Shown: piece after piece, positions 17,961 to 26,975 of the stretch
Numbering within the stretch: position 1 is the stretch's first letter
How the letters are laid out: every line of letters begins with the position of its first letter
Assembly: GCA_023818695.1 (NCBI GenBank)
Contig: JAMWCF010000001.1
Span: 372,001 to 436,000, forward strand
Length of the DNA: 64,000 nt
Source: Candidatus Omnitrophota bacterium
GTDB lineage: Bacteria; Omnitrophota; Koll11; 1-14-0-20-64-10
Direction of reading: 5' to 3'
The notes under the pieces: generated by a model
Told to the model about the DNA's origin: nothing
Seen by the model: only the letters and a program-made list of their open reading frames with translations
The model's database searches: none
Made by a program: the position numbers and the translations under genes

Positions 17961-19165
17961 CGGCAATGCGATCCATCATTCCCCCCGTCGCCGGCCGGTT
18001 GCAGCAACTGCCCCCCTATCTTTTTGTCCAGATCGACGCCATGAAGAACCGTCTCCTTCGCCAGGGAAGGGACGTCATCGATATGGGGGTGGGGGACCCG
18101 GATGAACCGACCCCCGGCTTCGTCCTGCAGGCGATGGTCAAAGCGATCAAGGACCGGGCGAACCACCAGTATCCTTCGAACAAGGGACTGGCGGTCTTCC
18201 GGGAGGCGATCGCCCGCTGGTACAGGAAGAGATTCGGCGTCACGCTGGATCCGGCCGCCGAAATCCTCCCCCTGATCGGTTCCAAGGAGGGGATCGCCCA
18301 TCTTCCTTTGGCTTACGTGAATCCGGGGGACCGAGTTCTCTGCCCGGATCCCTGCTACCCTCCTTACAGGACCGGGACGATCCTAGCGGGAGGAATACCG
18401 GTCTCCTTTCCCCTGTTTTCCAAAAATCAGTTCCTGCCGGACCTGGATCAGCTGAAAAAACAGGCCCGCAAGGCCAAGCTCCTTTTTCTGAACTACCCGA
18501 ACAACCCGACCGCCGCCGTGGCAACCCTTGGTTTTTTCAGAGACGCCGTTGCTTTCGCCAGGAAAACAAAGGTGCCTGTCTGCCACGACGCCGCTTACTC
18601 CGAGATCGGCTACCGGGGTTTCCGGCATCCCAGCTTCCTGCAGGCCCCCGGGGCCAAAGAGGTGGGGATCGAGTTCCACTCCCTTTCCAAAACATTCAAC
18701 ATGACCGGCTGGAGGATCGGCTGGGTCTGCGGAAACAAGCAGATGATCGCCGCGCTGGCCAAGGTCAAATCGAATATCGACTCCGGCGTTTTCCAGGCAA
18801 TCCAGCTGGCGGGAATCCAGGCGCTCCGAGATAACGGCGGCCACCTCAATCGGATGCTGCGCATCTATGAAACCCGCATGAACGTGATGGTCCAAGCGCT
18901 TCAAAAAGCCGGATGGCCGGTCACGCCGCCGAAAGCCACCTTTTACCTCTGGACACCGATCCCCTCCTCAAAGCGGTCTCAAGAGGTCGCGGCCGATCTG
19001 CTGGAAAAGCAGGCGATCGTCGCCACTCCCGGCGTCGGTTTCGGACGGTACGGGGAAGGTTTCATCCGGTTCTCCTTGAGCATCCCGACACCGAGAATCC
19101 GGGAGGCGGCGCGGCGGATCGGACGGCTGGCGGTATGGCCCTACACGACTGCTTCATCGCCTTAG
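17957..19165 (+). CDS. dapL: LL-diaminopimelate aminotransferase (class I/II aminotransferase)
   Basis: 402 aa fold-I aminotransferase with PLP lysine K245 in SLSKTFNMTGWRIGW, NYPNNPTAAVA and GVGDPDEPTP. Position directly after dapB suggests it converts tetrahydrodipicolinate to LL-DAP in one step (DapL route), which would bypass the succinylase genes dapD/dapE, absent from this cluster. A DapC-type succinyl-DAP aminotransferase is the alternative. The end overlaps folK by 31 bp. Confidence 0.82.
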   Translation: MTAMRSIIPPVAGRLQQLPPYLFVQIDAMKNRLLRQGRDVIDMGVGDPDEPTPGFVLQAMVKAIKDRANHQYPSNKGLAVFREAIARWYRKRFGVTLDPAAEILPLIGSKEGIAHLPLAYVNPGDRVLCPDPCYPPYRTGTILAGGIPVSFPLFSKNQFLPDLDQLKKQARKAKLLFLNYPNNPTAAVATLGFFRDAVAFARKTKVPVCHDAAYSEIGYRGFRHPSFLQAPGAKEVGIEFHSLSKTFNMTGWRIGWVCGNKQMIAALAKVKSNIDSGVFQAIQLAGIQALRDNGGHLNRMLRIYETRMNVMVQALQKAGWPVTPPKATFYLWTPIPSSKRSQEVAADLLEKQAIVATPGVGFGRYGEGFIRFSLSIPTPRIREAARRIGRLAVWPYTTASSP

Positions 19166-19623
19166 GTTCCAACCTCGGCGACAGGGAAGAGAACCTGCGG
19201 ACCGCTGTCGAAAAACTGCGCCTTCTTCCAAGTACTCGCCTATTGAAAATCTCCGCGTGGCTGGAAAACGAGCCGGTCGGGGGCCCGACCGGCCAGGGAA
19301 GGTACCTCAACGGGGTTGTGCACCTGCAGACGGAACTCTCCCCTCAAGAACTGATGAAATCCCTTCAGCGGATTGAAGCGGAGATGGGCCGGCCGAGCCG
19401 ACGAATTCGGTGGGGTCCGCGGATCATCGATCTGGATCTGCTTTCCTGCGGAGACATTGTCCTGACATCACCGAATCTGAACCTCCCGCACCCGCGTCTT
19501 CACGAACGCCCTTTTGTCCTGGCGCCTCTGGCCGAAATCGAGCCGGCCTGGCTTCACCCTCTTTTTCAAAAAACAGCGGTCCAGCTGCTCAACGACCTTT
19601 CATGCAGATCGTCCGGGGGATAA
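19135..19623 (+). CDS. folK: 2-amino-4-hydroxy-6-hydroxymethyldihydropteridine diphosphokinase
   Basis: 162 aa from the ATG at 19135. Upstream in-frame sequence is the shadow of dapL. ALGSNLGDREENL, RWGPRIIDLDLL and LPHPRLHERPFVLAPLAEI are HPPK signatures. Pyrophosphorylates the pterin in folate synthesis. Overlaps panC by 22 bp; folK next to panC is common. Confidence 0.93.
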   Translation: MALHDCFIALGSNLGDREENLRTAVEKLRLLPSTRLLKISAWLENEPVGGPTGQGRYLNGVVHLQTELSPQELMKSLQRIEAEMGRPSRRIRWGPRIIDLDLLSCGDIVLTSPNLNLPHPRLHERPFVLAPLAEIEPAWLHPLFQKTAVQLLNDLSCRSSGG

Positions 19624-20468
19624 AGCCGCTGCGCCGCCTGATCCGGCGGGCCAAGAAACAGGGAAAAACCATCGGGTTCGTCCCGACGATGGGTGCCCTG
19701 CACGAAGGCCATCTCTCCCTGATCCGGGCGGCCAAGGTCGGCAACGACCTGGTTGCCGTCTCCATCTTCGTCAATCCGATTCAATTCAACCGGAAAACCG
19801 ATCTGGCAGCTTACCCGCGCCCCCTGCGGCAGGACATCCGCCTGTGCAAAAAAAGCGGGGTCGATTTCCTCTTCATCCCGTCCGTCAAAACGATGTACCC
19901 AGCCGGGTTCCAGACCATCTGCGAAGTACTAGAGTTGAGCCGCCCCTGGGAAGGATTCTTCAGGCCGGGCCATTTCCGGGGCGTAACCACCGTCGTGGCG
20001 AAATTACTCAACCTCGTCCAGCCGGACACCGCCTACTTCGGCGAGAAGGATTTCCAGCAGGCCGCCATCATCCGCCGGATGGTCCGGGACCTGAATGTCG
20101 ACGTCCGGATCAAGGTCCTGCCCACCATCCGTGAGAAGGACGGCCTGGCGATGAGTTCCAGGAACCGGCTGCTTCCGTCGGAGCTCCGACGGCCGTCGAG
20201 AACCCTTTTTCTGGCTTTACAGGAGGGACGGCGGTTGATAGAATCAGGTGAGCGTCGACGGAGCGTCGTCGAGCGGCGGATGCGTTCGATGATCCGGACA
20301 ATTCCGAGGTCCCGTCTCGAATACTGTGTCCTCGTCGATCCGGCCGGTTTGAGAAGGGTCCCCTCGATCAAAGGGGAAGTCGTCGCTCTGCTGGCGGTAT
20401 GGGTCGGCTCGACGCGCCTGATCGACGCCATGAGGATCCGGCCGCGTCGGACCACAAGGATGCGCTGA
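19602..20468 (+). CDS. panC: Pantoate--beta-alanine ligase
   Basis: 288 aa from the ATG at 19602. [15 protein letters not shown] holds the HxGH nucleotide motif, then [32 protein letters not shown] and AMSSRNRLL. Makes pantothenate from pantoate and beta-alanine; the latter comes from the adjacent panD. Confidence 0.95.
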   Translation: MQIVRGIKPLRRLIRRAKKQGKTIGFVPTMGALHEGHLSLIRAAKVGNDLVAVSIFVNPIQFNRKTDLAAYPRPLRQDIRLCKKSGVDFLFIPSVKTMYPAGFQTICEVLELSRPWEGFFRPGHFRGVTTVVAKLLNLVQPDTAYFGEKDFQQAAIIRRMVRDLNVDVRIKVLPTIREKDGLAMSSRNRLLPSELRRPSRTLFLALQEGRRLIESGERRRSVVERRMRSMIRTIPRSRLEYCVLVDPAGLRRVPSIKGEVVALLAVWVGSTRLIDAMRIRPRRTTRMR

Positions 20469-20473
20469 AGAGA

Positions 20474-20875
20474 ATGTTGCGGACCATTTTGAAATCAAAA
20501 ATCCACCAAGCTACCGTGACGGAGGCCAATCTCCAGTACGAGGGATCGATCACGATCGACGCCGAGCTCATGGAGGCGGCCGATCTTCTGACGTGGGAAA
20601 AGGTGCATGTCGTGAACCTCCATAACGGAAGCCGGCTGGAAACCTACTGCATCCCCGGCCGGGCGAGATCCGGCACCATCTGCCTGAACGGAGCCGCTGC
20701 CCGATGGGCCCAGGTGGGAGATACCGTCATCATCCTCTCCTACAGCCAGGTGGAGGACCGGCTGGCCCGGGCCGCCAAGCCCAGAATCGTTTTCGTGGAT
20801 AAAAACAACCGGATCACTTCAAAAACGTTTTTGTCGGAGGTAATCCAGGCGGGAATCCCCAAGAGCGGGGTTTGA
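20474..20875 (+). CDS. panD: Aspartate 1-decarboxylase (pyruvoyl enzyme)
   Basis: 133 aa. Self-cleavage at G24-S25 in YEGSITID creates the pyruvoyl group; K9 and the GAAAR/NGAAARW motif (about residues 71-77) are conserved. ATG at 20474 gives the standard N-terminus [16 protein letters not shown]. Starts 5 bp after panC. Confidence 0.94.
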   Translation: MLRTILKSKIHQATVTEANLQYEGSITIDAELMEAADLLTWEKVHVVNLHNGSRLETYCIPGRARSGTICLNGAAARWAQVGDTVIILSYSQVEDRLARAAKPRIVFVDKNNRITSKTFLSEVIQAGIPKSGV

Positions 20876-20919
20876 TTGCGCAGTTTCTCAAGCAGGTTTC
20901 CTGGACGATTTGTTAAGCC

Positions 20920-21720
20920 GTGTTGACCATCGGACTTGTCGGGTGTGGAGTGATCGGCTCTCGGCTCGCTTCTGAAATTCAAAACCGGTTCAGAACAAAG
21001 GCACGACTCATCGGCGTCTGCGACAAAGAACCTCACAAAGCGCGTCTCTTGGGAAGGACACTGCGCCCCCCGGTCCCGGTGCTGACGAAAAAACAGATCG
21101 TTTCAAGATCCCGCCTCATTCTGGAAACCGCCTCTGCCCAAGCGGTGGGTGAAATCCTGCCTGAAATCGTAAAGCAAAGGAAAGCCCTTCTGACCCTTTC
21201 GGCCAGCGGGCTTCTGCGATACCCCCGCCTGCTTCAGAAAGCCGTCAAGGCCCAAATCCCTCTTTACGTTCCCAGCGGCGCCCTGGCCGGCCTGGACGGC
21301 GTCAAGGCGGGTCGGGTCGGAAAACTCATCTCTGTGACGCTGAAAACAAGGAAACCTCCCCGGGCCCTGATCGGCGCGCCGGGGGTGGGGAAGATGAACC
21401 TGCTTTCCCTGAAACGCCCCCGCTTGATCTTTTCCGGGTCGGCTTCCCGCGCCATCTCTCTTTTCCCCCAGAACATCAACGTCGCCGCCACCTTGGCCCT
21501 AGCAGGGATCGGGGCCAAGCGGACGCGGGTGCAGATCATCGCCGATCCGTCCCTGCGGACCAACATCCATGAGATCACCGTGGTGGGACAATTCGGGCGG
21601 CTGATCGCCCGGACGGAAAACCGGCCGTCCAAGGAGAACCCGAAAACGAGCCAGTTGGCGGTCGATTCAGCCGTCACAACATTGCGTCAAATTCTTGACC
21701 CCTTCAGGATCGGCACATGA
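20920..21720 (+). CDS. nadX: L-aspartate dehydrogenase family protein
   Basis: 266 aa, GTG start. N-terminal Rossmann motif GLVGCGVIGSRLA; central PSGALAGLDGVKAG, LFPQNINVAATLALAGIG and TNIHEITV with the conserved catalytic His. Such enzymes oxidise aspartate to iminoaspartate for NAD synthesis. Placement after panD groups another aspartate-consuming enzyme here. No Shine-Dalgarno is obvious, and a TTG one codon on is an alternative start. Stop lies inside a strong hairpin. Confidence 0.82.
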   Translation: MLTIGLVGCGVIGSRLASEIQNRFRTKARLIGVCDKEPHKARLLGRTLRPPVPVLTKKQIVSRSRLILETASAQAVGEILPEIVKQRKALLTLSASGLLRYPRLLQKAVKAQIPLYVPSGALAGLDGVKAGRVGKLISVTLKTRKPPRALIGAPGVGKMNLLSLKRPRLIFSGSASRAISLFPQNINVAATLALAGIGAKRTRVQIIADPSLRTNIHEITVVGQFGRLIARTENRPSKENPKTSQLAVDSAVTTLRQILDPFRIGT

Positions 21721-21729
21721 TCCTGAAGG
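21701..21729 (+). other. Perfect 11-bp hairpin spanning the nadX stop codon
   Basis: CCTTCAGGATC (21701-21711) and GATCCTGAAGG (21719-21729) enclose a 7-nt loop; the TGA stop is at 21718-21720. No T-run follows, so it is not a canonical terminator. It may end or stabilise the long arg-dap-pan transcript. Confidence 0.6.
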
Positions 21730-21806
21730 ACGCTGGTGATGTGTGCGAAAAAGGGAAGCAGTGAAACAGATTAACAACCGAGATAATACAGGGGGTAAAA
21801 CCAAAA

Positions 21807-22052
21807 GTGGCTGAAAAGGTCGCGAAAGCAGGCATCAAGCGGGTCAAGGGTTATCTGTACTACCTGGACAAGCAGGGTGACATCTCGAGAGCCAAGATGG
21901 CCCGCGGCGGTTCCAAGGGTGGTCGTCCCGAGAAAGTGATCAAGCTGGGCGTCAAGCGCGCGGATGGCTACCTTTACTTCATCGACAAGCAGGGAGACGT
22001 CTCCCGGGCCCGCATGGTCCGGGGAGGAAAGAAGAAGAGAAGCCGCCGCTAA
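21807..22052 (+). CDS. Small basic protein with duplicated GYLYxxDKQGDxSRA motif
   Basis: 81 aa, GTG start with a GGGGG ribosome-binding site about 12 nt upstream. Two copies of a roughly 35-residue unit: [20 protein letters not shown]...KMARGG (9-36) and [20 protein letters not shown]...RMVRGG (47-74), ending in a Lys/Arg tail. Not recognised beyond that; the repeat suggests a small beta-rich fold, and the tail could bind nucleic acid. It sits alone between the nadX hairpin and a terminator, so it is probably transcribed as a monocistron. Confidence 0.75.
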   Translation: MAEKVAKAGIKRVKGYLYYLDKQGDISRAKMARGGSKGGRPEKVIKLGVKRADGYLYFIDKQGDVSRARMVRGGKKKRSRR

Positions 22053-22082
22053 GCGCCTCTCTTTTCTTCACGCTGAATACCA

Positions 22083-22129
22083 GGGCACCCCGCCGACCGT
22101 CCATCACAAGGCGCGGCGGGGTGCTCTTT
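22083..22129 (+). terminator. Rho-independent terminator upstream of uvrA
   Basis: GCACCCCGCCG at 22085-22095 pairs with CGGCGGGGTGC at 22114-22124, followed by a short TCTTT. It isolates the small repeat protein from uvrA (22143). Confidence 0.8.
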
Positions 22130-22142
22130 CAAAGGGAGTTTT

Positions 22143-24983
22143 ATGAATACCTCGCCTATCATCATCCGGGGAGCGCGGGAGCACAATCTCAAGGGGATTG
22201 ACGTCGAAATTCCCCGAAATCGCCTCGTCGTCGTCACCGGGCTATCCGGCTCCGGCAAATCCTCCCTGGCGTTCGACACCATCTACGCGGAAGGCCAGCG
22301 CCGGTACGTGGAGAGTCTCTCCGCCTACGCGCGCCAATTCCTGGAACAACTTCAGAAACCGAACGTGGAGCAAATCGAGGGGCTTTCCCCCGCCATCGCC
22401 ATCGAACAGCGGACCGCAGGAGGGAATCCCAGGTCGACCGTCGCAACGCAAACGGAGGTCTATGATTACCTGCGCCTGCTCTTCGCCCGAATCGGCATCC
22501 CCCACTGCCCGAAATGCGGCCGCCCGATCCAGCGGCAGTCCGCCCAGGAGATCGTCGAGCAGATCCTGAAGAGCCATAACGGCCGTCCAGTTGTCATCCT
22601 GGCCCCGATTGTTCAGGGGCGTAAGGGGGAATACAAGGAGCTCCTGCGGGACGCACAGAAGGAGGGGTTTATCCGGGCGAGGATCGACGGCGTCATCAAA
22701 GAATTGGACGGCGCCATCGCGCTGGACAAAAAGAAAAAACATTCCATCGAGCTGGTTGTCGACCGACTGCAAGTGTCACCCCAGATCAAACAGCGGCTGA
22801 ACGATTCCATCGAAACCGCCCTGAAAGCAGGCAAGGGGACCGTTCTGGTCACGCCGCAGAACAAAGGGACCTCCCAGGATGCTGTCTTCAGCGAACGATA
22901 CGCCTGCGCCCTGTGCGGCATCAGTCTGCCGGAGCTGGAACCGCGGCTCTTTTCATTCAACAGTCCCTACGGCGCCTGCCCGGCATGCCACGGTCTGGGC
23001 ACGAAGGTGGAGGTCGACAAGGATCTGGTGATCCCGGACCCCTCCAAATCGATCGCCGAAGGGGCTCTCGAGCCCTGGCGCAGAGGAGGGCGGGGATACA
23101 TCCTTTACCACCGGGCCCTCATCCGCGAATTCGCCGAGCAGGCCGGCTTCAGTCTGAATACCCCTTTCAAGCGACTTCCCGAAAAGATCCGCAGGGCCAT
23201 CCTCCACGGTTCAAAGGAGGTGGATGTCTGGGGCCGGCCGTTCGAAGGGATCATTCCCAACATGGAGCGGCTTTTCGAGGAGAGCGACTCCGACTTCGTC
23301 AAGGAAGAGATCTCCAAATACATGGCGATGCAGCCGTGCCCCTCCTGCCGGGGCAACCGCCTGAAACCGGAAACGCTGGCCGTCCGGGTGGCCGGCCTGT
23401 CCATCATGGAGGTCACCCGGATGACCGTTTCCGAGGCCCTGCCTTTCTTCAGCGGAATAAAGCTGAATTCCCGTGAAACGGCGATCGCCGCCCAGATCCT
23501 GAAAGAGATCAAACTGCGCCTGCGGTTCATGACGGACGTCGGACTGGAATACCTGACGCTGGATCGTCCCAGCAACACACTCTCCGGAGGGGAGGCCCAG
23601 AGGATCCGTCTGGCGACGCAGATCGGCGCCGGCCTGGTCGGTGTCCTTTACATTCTGGATGAGCCATCCATCGGGCTGCATCCCCGCGACACCGACCGAC
23701 TCCTGAAAACGCTCAAATCGCTGCGCGACCTGGGAAACACCGTCATCGTCGTGGAACACGATGAAGCCACCATTCGGGCCGCCGACTACATCCTGGATCT
23801 CGGCCCCGGGGCGGGAAAACACGGCGGCGAGATCGTGGCGGCAGGCACCCTCCGGCAGATTTTGGAATCGGAAAAATCGCTGACCGGCCAGTACCTGCGA
23901 GGGGAGCGGACCATCCTCCCGCCGGCATCCAGGCGCCCCTGGCGGCAGCGGCCCTTCATCCAGGTGACAGGGGCACGCGAGAACAACCTCAAGAATGTCA
24001 CGGTCCGCATCCCTCTGGGGACCCTCACCTGCGTGACCGGCGTTTCCGGCTCCGGTAAGTCAACGCTGGTGGACGTTACCCTTTACAGGGCCATTGCGCA
24101 GAAGCTCTACAAAACGAAGATCAAACCAGGCGCCTTCGACCAGTTGACCGGCGTCGATCAGATCGACAAGATCATCGTGATAGACCAGGACCCGATCGGC
24201 CGGACGCCCCGGTCCAACCCGGCGACCTACACGGGCGTCTTCTCGGACATCCGGGACCTGTTCGCCAAAACGCAGGAAGCGCGCGCCAGCGGCTACCAGC
24301 CCGGCCGTTTCAGCTTCAACGTCAAGGGTGGCCGGTGCGAGGCCTGCCAGGGGGAAGGGGTCATCAAGGTGGAGATGCATTTTCTCCCGCCCGTTTACGT
24401 GACCTGCGAAGTCTGCAAGGGCAACCGTTTCAACGAGCCGACGCTCCAGGTCCGGTACAAAGGGTTCTCGATCGCGGACGTTTTGCGGATGACGGTGGAG
24501 GAAGGACTCGATCTTTTCCGCGCCATTCCAAAAATCCGCCACCGGCTCCAGACCCTGCTCGACGTCGGCCTGGGATACATCGAGCTGGGACAGCCGGCCA
24601 CCACTCTTTCCGGCGGGGAAGCCCAAAGAGTCAAGCTGGCATCGGAGCTTTCCCACAAAGCCACGGGAAAAACCCTCTACATCCTGGATGAGCCGACGAC
24701 GGGACTGCACCTGGCCGACACCGAGAAGCTCCTGAAGGTTCTCCATGCGCTGGTCGACCAAGGAAACACGGTGTTGATCATCGAGCATAACCTCGAGGTG
24801 ATCAAAACGGCCGATTACCTGGTGGACCTGGGCCCCGAAGGAGGGGCAGCGGGAGGGAAGGTAGTGGCCTGCGGCTCTCCGGAAGAGGTCTCGCGCGTCG
24901 AGGGCTCTTACACCGGGATCTTCCTGCGTTCGGTATTGAACCGTCTGCCTCAATCTGGTATAGTCAAAATGGCAACTTCTTGA
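22143..24983 (+). CDS. uvrA: Excinuclease ABC subunit UvrA
   Basis: 946 aa, standard length. Two ABC ATPase modules: Walker [14 protein letters not shown] near 31 and [12 protein letters not shown] near 636, signatures [12 protein letters not shown] and [12 protein letters not shown], Walker [12 protein letters not shown] and [11 protein letters not shown]. Zinc modules appear as CPKCGRP, CALCG...CPACHGLG and CEACQGEG...CEVCKGN. Damage recognition in nucleotide-excision repair. Confidence 0.98.
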   Translation: MNTSPIIIRGAREHNLKGIDVEIPRNRLVVVTGLSGSGKSSLAFDTIYAEGQRRYVESLSAYARQFLEQLQKPNVEQIEGLSPAIAIEQRTAGGNPRSTVATQTEVYDYLRLLFARIGIPHCPKCGRPIQRQSAQEIVEQILKSHNGRPVVILAPIVQGRKGEYKELLRDAQKEGFIRARIDGVIKELDGAIALDKKKKHSIELVVDRLQVSPQIKQRLNDSIETALKAGKGTVLVTPQNKGTSQDAVFSERYACALCGISLPELEPRLFSFNSPYGACPACHGLGTKVEVDKDLVIPDPSKSIAEGALEPWRRGGRGYILYHRALIREFAEQAGFSLNTPFKRLPEKIRRAILHGSKEVDVWGRPFEGIIPNMERLFEESDSDFVKEEISKYMAMQPCPSCRGNRLKPETLAVRVAGLSIMEVTRMTVSEALPFFSGIKLNSRETAIAAQILKEIKLRLRFMTDVGLEYLTLDRPSNTLSGGEAQRIRLATQIGAGLVGVLYILDEPSIGLHPRDTDRLLKTLKSLRDLGNTVIVVEHDEATIRAADYILDLGPGAGKHGGEIVAAGTLRQILESEKSLTGQYLRGERTILPPASRRPWRQRPFIQVTGARENNLKNVTVRIPLGTLTCVTGVSGSGKSTLVDVTLYRAIAQKLYKTKIKPGAFDQLTGVDQIDKIIVIDQDPIGRTPRSNPATYTGVFSDIRDLFAKTQEARASGYQPGRFSFNVKGGRCEACQGEGVIKVEMHFLPPVYVTCEVCKGNRFNEPTLQVRYKGFSIADVLRMTVEEGLDLFRAIPKIRHRLQTLLDVGLGYIELGQPATTLSGGEAQRVKLASELSHKATGKTLYILDEPTTGLHLADTEKLLKVLHALVDQGNTVLIIEHNLEVIKTADYLVDLGPEGGAAGGKVVACGSPEEVSRVEGSYTGIFLRSVLNRLPQSGIVKMATS

Positions 24984-25002
24984 AATCAAGGTAGTTACAC
25001 GA

Positions 25003-25686
25003 ATGCCCATCTCCCTTCTCGAGCTGTTCCAGAGAGGCGGTCCTGTTATGTGGCCGATCCTCCTGGCCTCTGTTATTGCCCTGGCCATCATCATCGAACG
25101 GCTCTGGGCTTTTTACCGGACCGATATCGACGGAACCCGTTTCCTGGCCGGCGTCTCCAGCGCTATCCAAACGCGCCAACTCGAACTGGCCCTGCAACTG
25201 TGCGATCAGACACCGGGACCTCTTTCCCGAATGATTAAAAGCGGCATCGCGCAGATCGGCAAACCCAGGACGCAGATCCTGGAGGCGATGACAGAAACCG
25301 CCTCCGCGGAAATTTCCAGTCTCCAGCGCTACATCCCGTTGCTGGGAAGCATCGGCCACATGGCTCCTCTGCTTGGCCTTCTCGGCACGGTGACCGGGCT
25401 GGTCCGATGCTTTCAAACCATTCAAGAGAAAGCGACGACGTTGAACCCTGTCAATCCCGGGGATCTAGCGGGCGGAATCTGGGAAGCGCTTTTGACAACC
25501 GTTTTCGGGCTGCTGGTGGCCATCCCAGCCTACGGTTTTTACAACTACCTTGCCCACAGGGTCAACACGATGATGCATGACATGGAGCAGACCGCCGTCA
25601 AATTTTCTCGGTTTTTATCCGACGAGTCACCCCGAAGTGGCTCTTTTTCGGAAACAGAATCGATCGAATCGCATGCAGGGGTTTAG
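25003..25686 (+). CDS. MotA/TolQ/ExbB proton channel family protein (second copy)
   Basis: 227 aa. GGPVMWPILLASVIALAIIIERL helix near residues 12-34, then LGSIGHMAPLLGLLGTVTGLVRCF and GGIWEALLTTVFGLLVAIPAYGFYNYL. It is longer and diverged from the copy at 220-831. It pairs with the ExbD-type gene that overlaps its end by 14 bp; no TonB or TolA gene is nearby, so it may serve TonB elsewhere or a TolQR-like role. Confidence 0.9.
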   Translation: MPISLLELFQRGGPVMWPILLASVIALAIIIERLWAFYRTDIDGTRFLAGVSSAIQTRQLELALQLCDQTPGPLSRMIKSGIAQIGKPRTQILEAMTETASAEISSLQRYIPLLGSIGHMAPLLGLLGTVTGLVRCFQTIQEKATTLNPVNPGDLAGGIWEALLTTVFGLLVAIPAYGFYNYLAHRVNTMMHDMEQTAVKFSRFLSDESPRSGSFSETESIESHAGV

Positions 25687-26089
25687 CTCCTTCAAGAAAA
25701 AAACCGGTCTCCCACTGGCGGTCGGCATGGACACGACCCCCCTCATCGATATCGTTTTCCAGCTTCTCATCTTCTTCATGCTGACCTCCGCCTTCGTCTA
25801 CCAGCCCGGCATCAAAGTCCATCTGCCGAAGGCGGTCACATCCGAACTGGCCAGCAGAGAAACGATCGTCGTCACCATCTCGGGCAACAGCTCCCTTTTC
25901 CTCGGTTCCCGCGCCGTGACGCTCAAAGAGCTGGAATCGCACCTTCAAAAATCGGCCCAGTCCAATCCGTCCATCCTGATCCGGGCGGACCATCAAACTG
26001 CTCTCGGCCGCGTTGTTGAAGTGTGGGACCTGTGCCGGGCCGTCGGCCTGCGCCAGGTGAACATCGCCACAAGCTCGGAAAAATCTTAA
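25673..26089 (+). CDS. ExbD/TolR family protein (second copy)
   Basis: 138 aa from the ATG at 25673; an upstream in-frame ATG at 25577 lies inside the exbB-like gene. TTPLIDIVFQLLIFFMLTSAF is the single ExbD/TolR membrane helix with its functional Asp. The periplasmic part has the common SILIRADHQTALGRVVEV motif. Forms the proton-driven complex with the preceding gene. Confidence 0.9.
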   Translation: MQGFSSFKKKTGLPLAVGMDTTPLIDIVFQLLIFFMLTSAFVYQPGIKVHLPKAVTSELASRETIVVTISGNSSLFLGSRAVTLKELESHLQKSAQSNPSILIRADHQTALGRVVEVWDLCRAVGLRQVNIATSSEKS

Positions 26090-26125
26090 AAATACGGCCT
26101 TTCATAAAGGAGGCACAGTAGATTC

Positions 26126-26323
26126 ATGATCACGGAAATCGGCATCGTCGCGGGGGAGGTGTGGCATTACCTGGACAAACACGGGGAGATCACTCTCTCA
26201 CAGCTCGTGCCGGGAATCAAACAACCGCGCGACATCACCCTGATGAGTGTCGGATGGCTTGCCAGAGAGGGGCACGTGGTGATATGGCAAGAGCAGAGTG
26301 ACCTCAAGATCCGGCTCCGGTAA
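26126..26323 (+). CDS. Winged helix-turn-helix protein (DUF2582-like)
   Basis: 65 aa with a strong AAAGGAGG ribosome-binding site. GEVWHYLDKHGEITLSQL and VGWLAREGHVVI are characteristic of the small winged-helix DUF2582 family, which is annotated only as a putative DNA-binding domain. Between exbD-like and cutA; its targets are unknown. Confidence 0.75.
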   Translation: MITEIGIVAGEVWHYLDKHGEITLSQLVPGIKQPRDITLMSVGWLAREGHVVIWQEQSDLKIRLR

Positions 26324-26346
26324 ATTGAACCAGGACTAAACCGACG

Positions 26347-26706
26347 ATGCCATCCCTCAAGAAGGAGCTGAAACAGCACCGGCAAGCGGACCCGTGCCTG
26401 GTGCTAAGCACCGCCGGCTCCTCCGAAGAGGCCTCTAAACTTGCCAAGGAGATTCTCGAGAAGAAGCTGGCCGCTTGCGTCAACATCATTCCTTCTATTT
26501 CCTCCATCTACTGGTGGCAGGGAAAGATTGAAACCTCCCCGGAAAGTCTGCTTCTTATAAAGACTCTACAAAGCCAGCTAAAACCGCTTTCTGACTTTCT
26601 GAAACTGCATCACCCTTATGAAGTTCCGGAGCTCGTAGCCCTGCCTATTTTTTGGGGAAATCAGGTATATTTAGATTGGTTAAAAAAGAGTATTAAAAGC
26701 CCTTGA
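26347..26706 (+). CDS. cutA: CutA1 divalent-cation tolerance protein
   Basis: 119 aa. EILEKKLAACVNII, SIYWWQGKIE and HPYEVPELVALPI are CutA1 signatures; the protein is normally a very stable trimer. Its role in copper tolerance is traditional, but its biochemical function is uncertain. The N-terminus is about 15 residues longer than usual. The last codons overlap the -35 element of the pilus promoter. Confidence 0.88.
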   Translation: MPSLKKELKQHRQADPCLVLSTAGSSEEASKLAKEILEKKLAACVNIIPSISSIYWWQGKIETSPESLLLIKTLQSQLKPLSDFLKLHHPYEVPELVALPIFWGNQVYLDWLKKSIKSP

Positions 26707-26733
26707 CAAATCCTGCTAAAAAAAGCATGCTAA
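26703..26733 (+). promoter_or_regulatory. Candidate promoter of the MerR-like gene and pil operon
   Basis: A consensus TTGACA lies at 26703-26708. The best -10 choices are CATGCT at 26726 (17-bp spacer) or TGCTAA at 26728 (19-bp spacer), both weak, so activation by a regulator is plausible. The TTG inside the -35 box opens an in-frame reading frame but is unlikely to be the translation start. Confidence 0.45.
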
Positions 26734-26743
26734 AAGCAACTGG

Positions 26744-26778
26744 TATCAAATATTATCAAGTCATATCAAGCCATATCA
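26744..26778 (+). repeat. Four TATCA repeats with exact 10-bp period (putative operator)
   Basis: TATCA occurs at 26744, 26754, 26764 and 26774; the middle copies read TATCAAGTCA and TATCAAGCCA. One copy per helical turn places all on the same DNA face. They sit between the TTGACA promoter and the likely start of the MerR-like gene, the expected place for an autoregulatory site. Confidence 0.6.
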
Positions 26779-26972
26779 TGCGCATCCGGCGGGTAAAAAA
26801 GGTCTATTTAAACGCCACTGAAGCGGCGGCGACCCTTGGTATCTCCAAGCAAACCCTTTTGAGATATGAGGGCAAGGGGATCTTCCCGAAAGCCAACCGC
26901 AACCAGGTCAACGGCTGGCGAGAATACACCGAACAGGACATCCAGAAACTAAGAAAGATTATAGGTCGCTAA
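26778..26972 (+). CDS. MerR-type helix-turn-helix regulator upstream of pilM
   Basis: 64 aa from the ATG at 26778. LNATEAAATLGISKQTLLRYEGKG is a MerR-type helix-turn-helix and WREYTEQDIQKLRKII the following wing/helix; there is no effector domain. A longer frame beginning TTG at 26703 would encode the promoter and repeats and is disfavoured. No Shine-Dalgarno is clear. It ends 3 bp before pilM, so it is probably the first gene of the pilus transcript and may regulate it. Confidence 0.7.
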   Translation: MRIRRVKKVYLNATEAAATLGISKQTLLRYEGKGIFPKANRNQVNGWREYTEQDIQKLRKIIGR

Positions 26973-26975
26973 AAC

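Noticed and set aside
26703..26777. TTG start extending the MerR-like gene by 25 residues
   Set aside because: The TTG is the first triplet of a consensus TTGACA and the extra residues are encoded by phased repeats; they do not resemble the MerR family.
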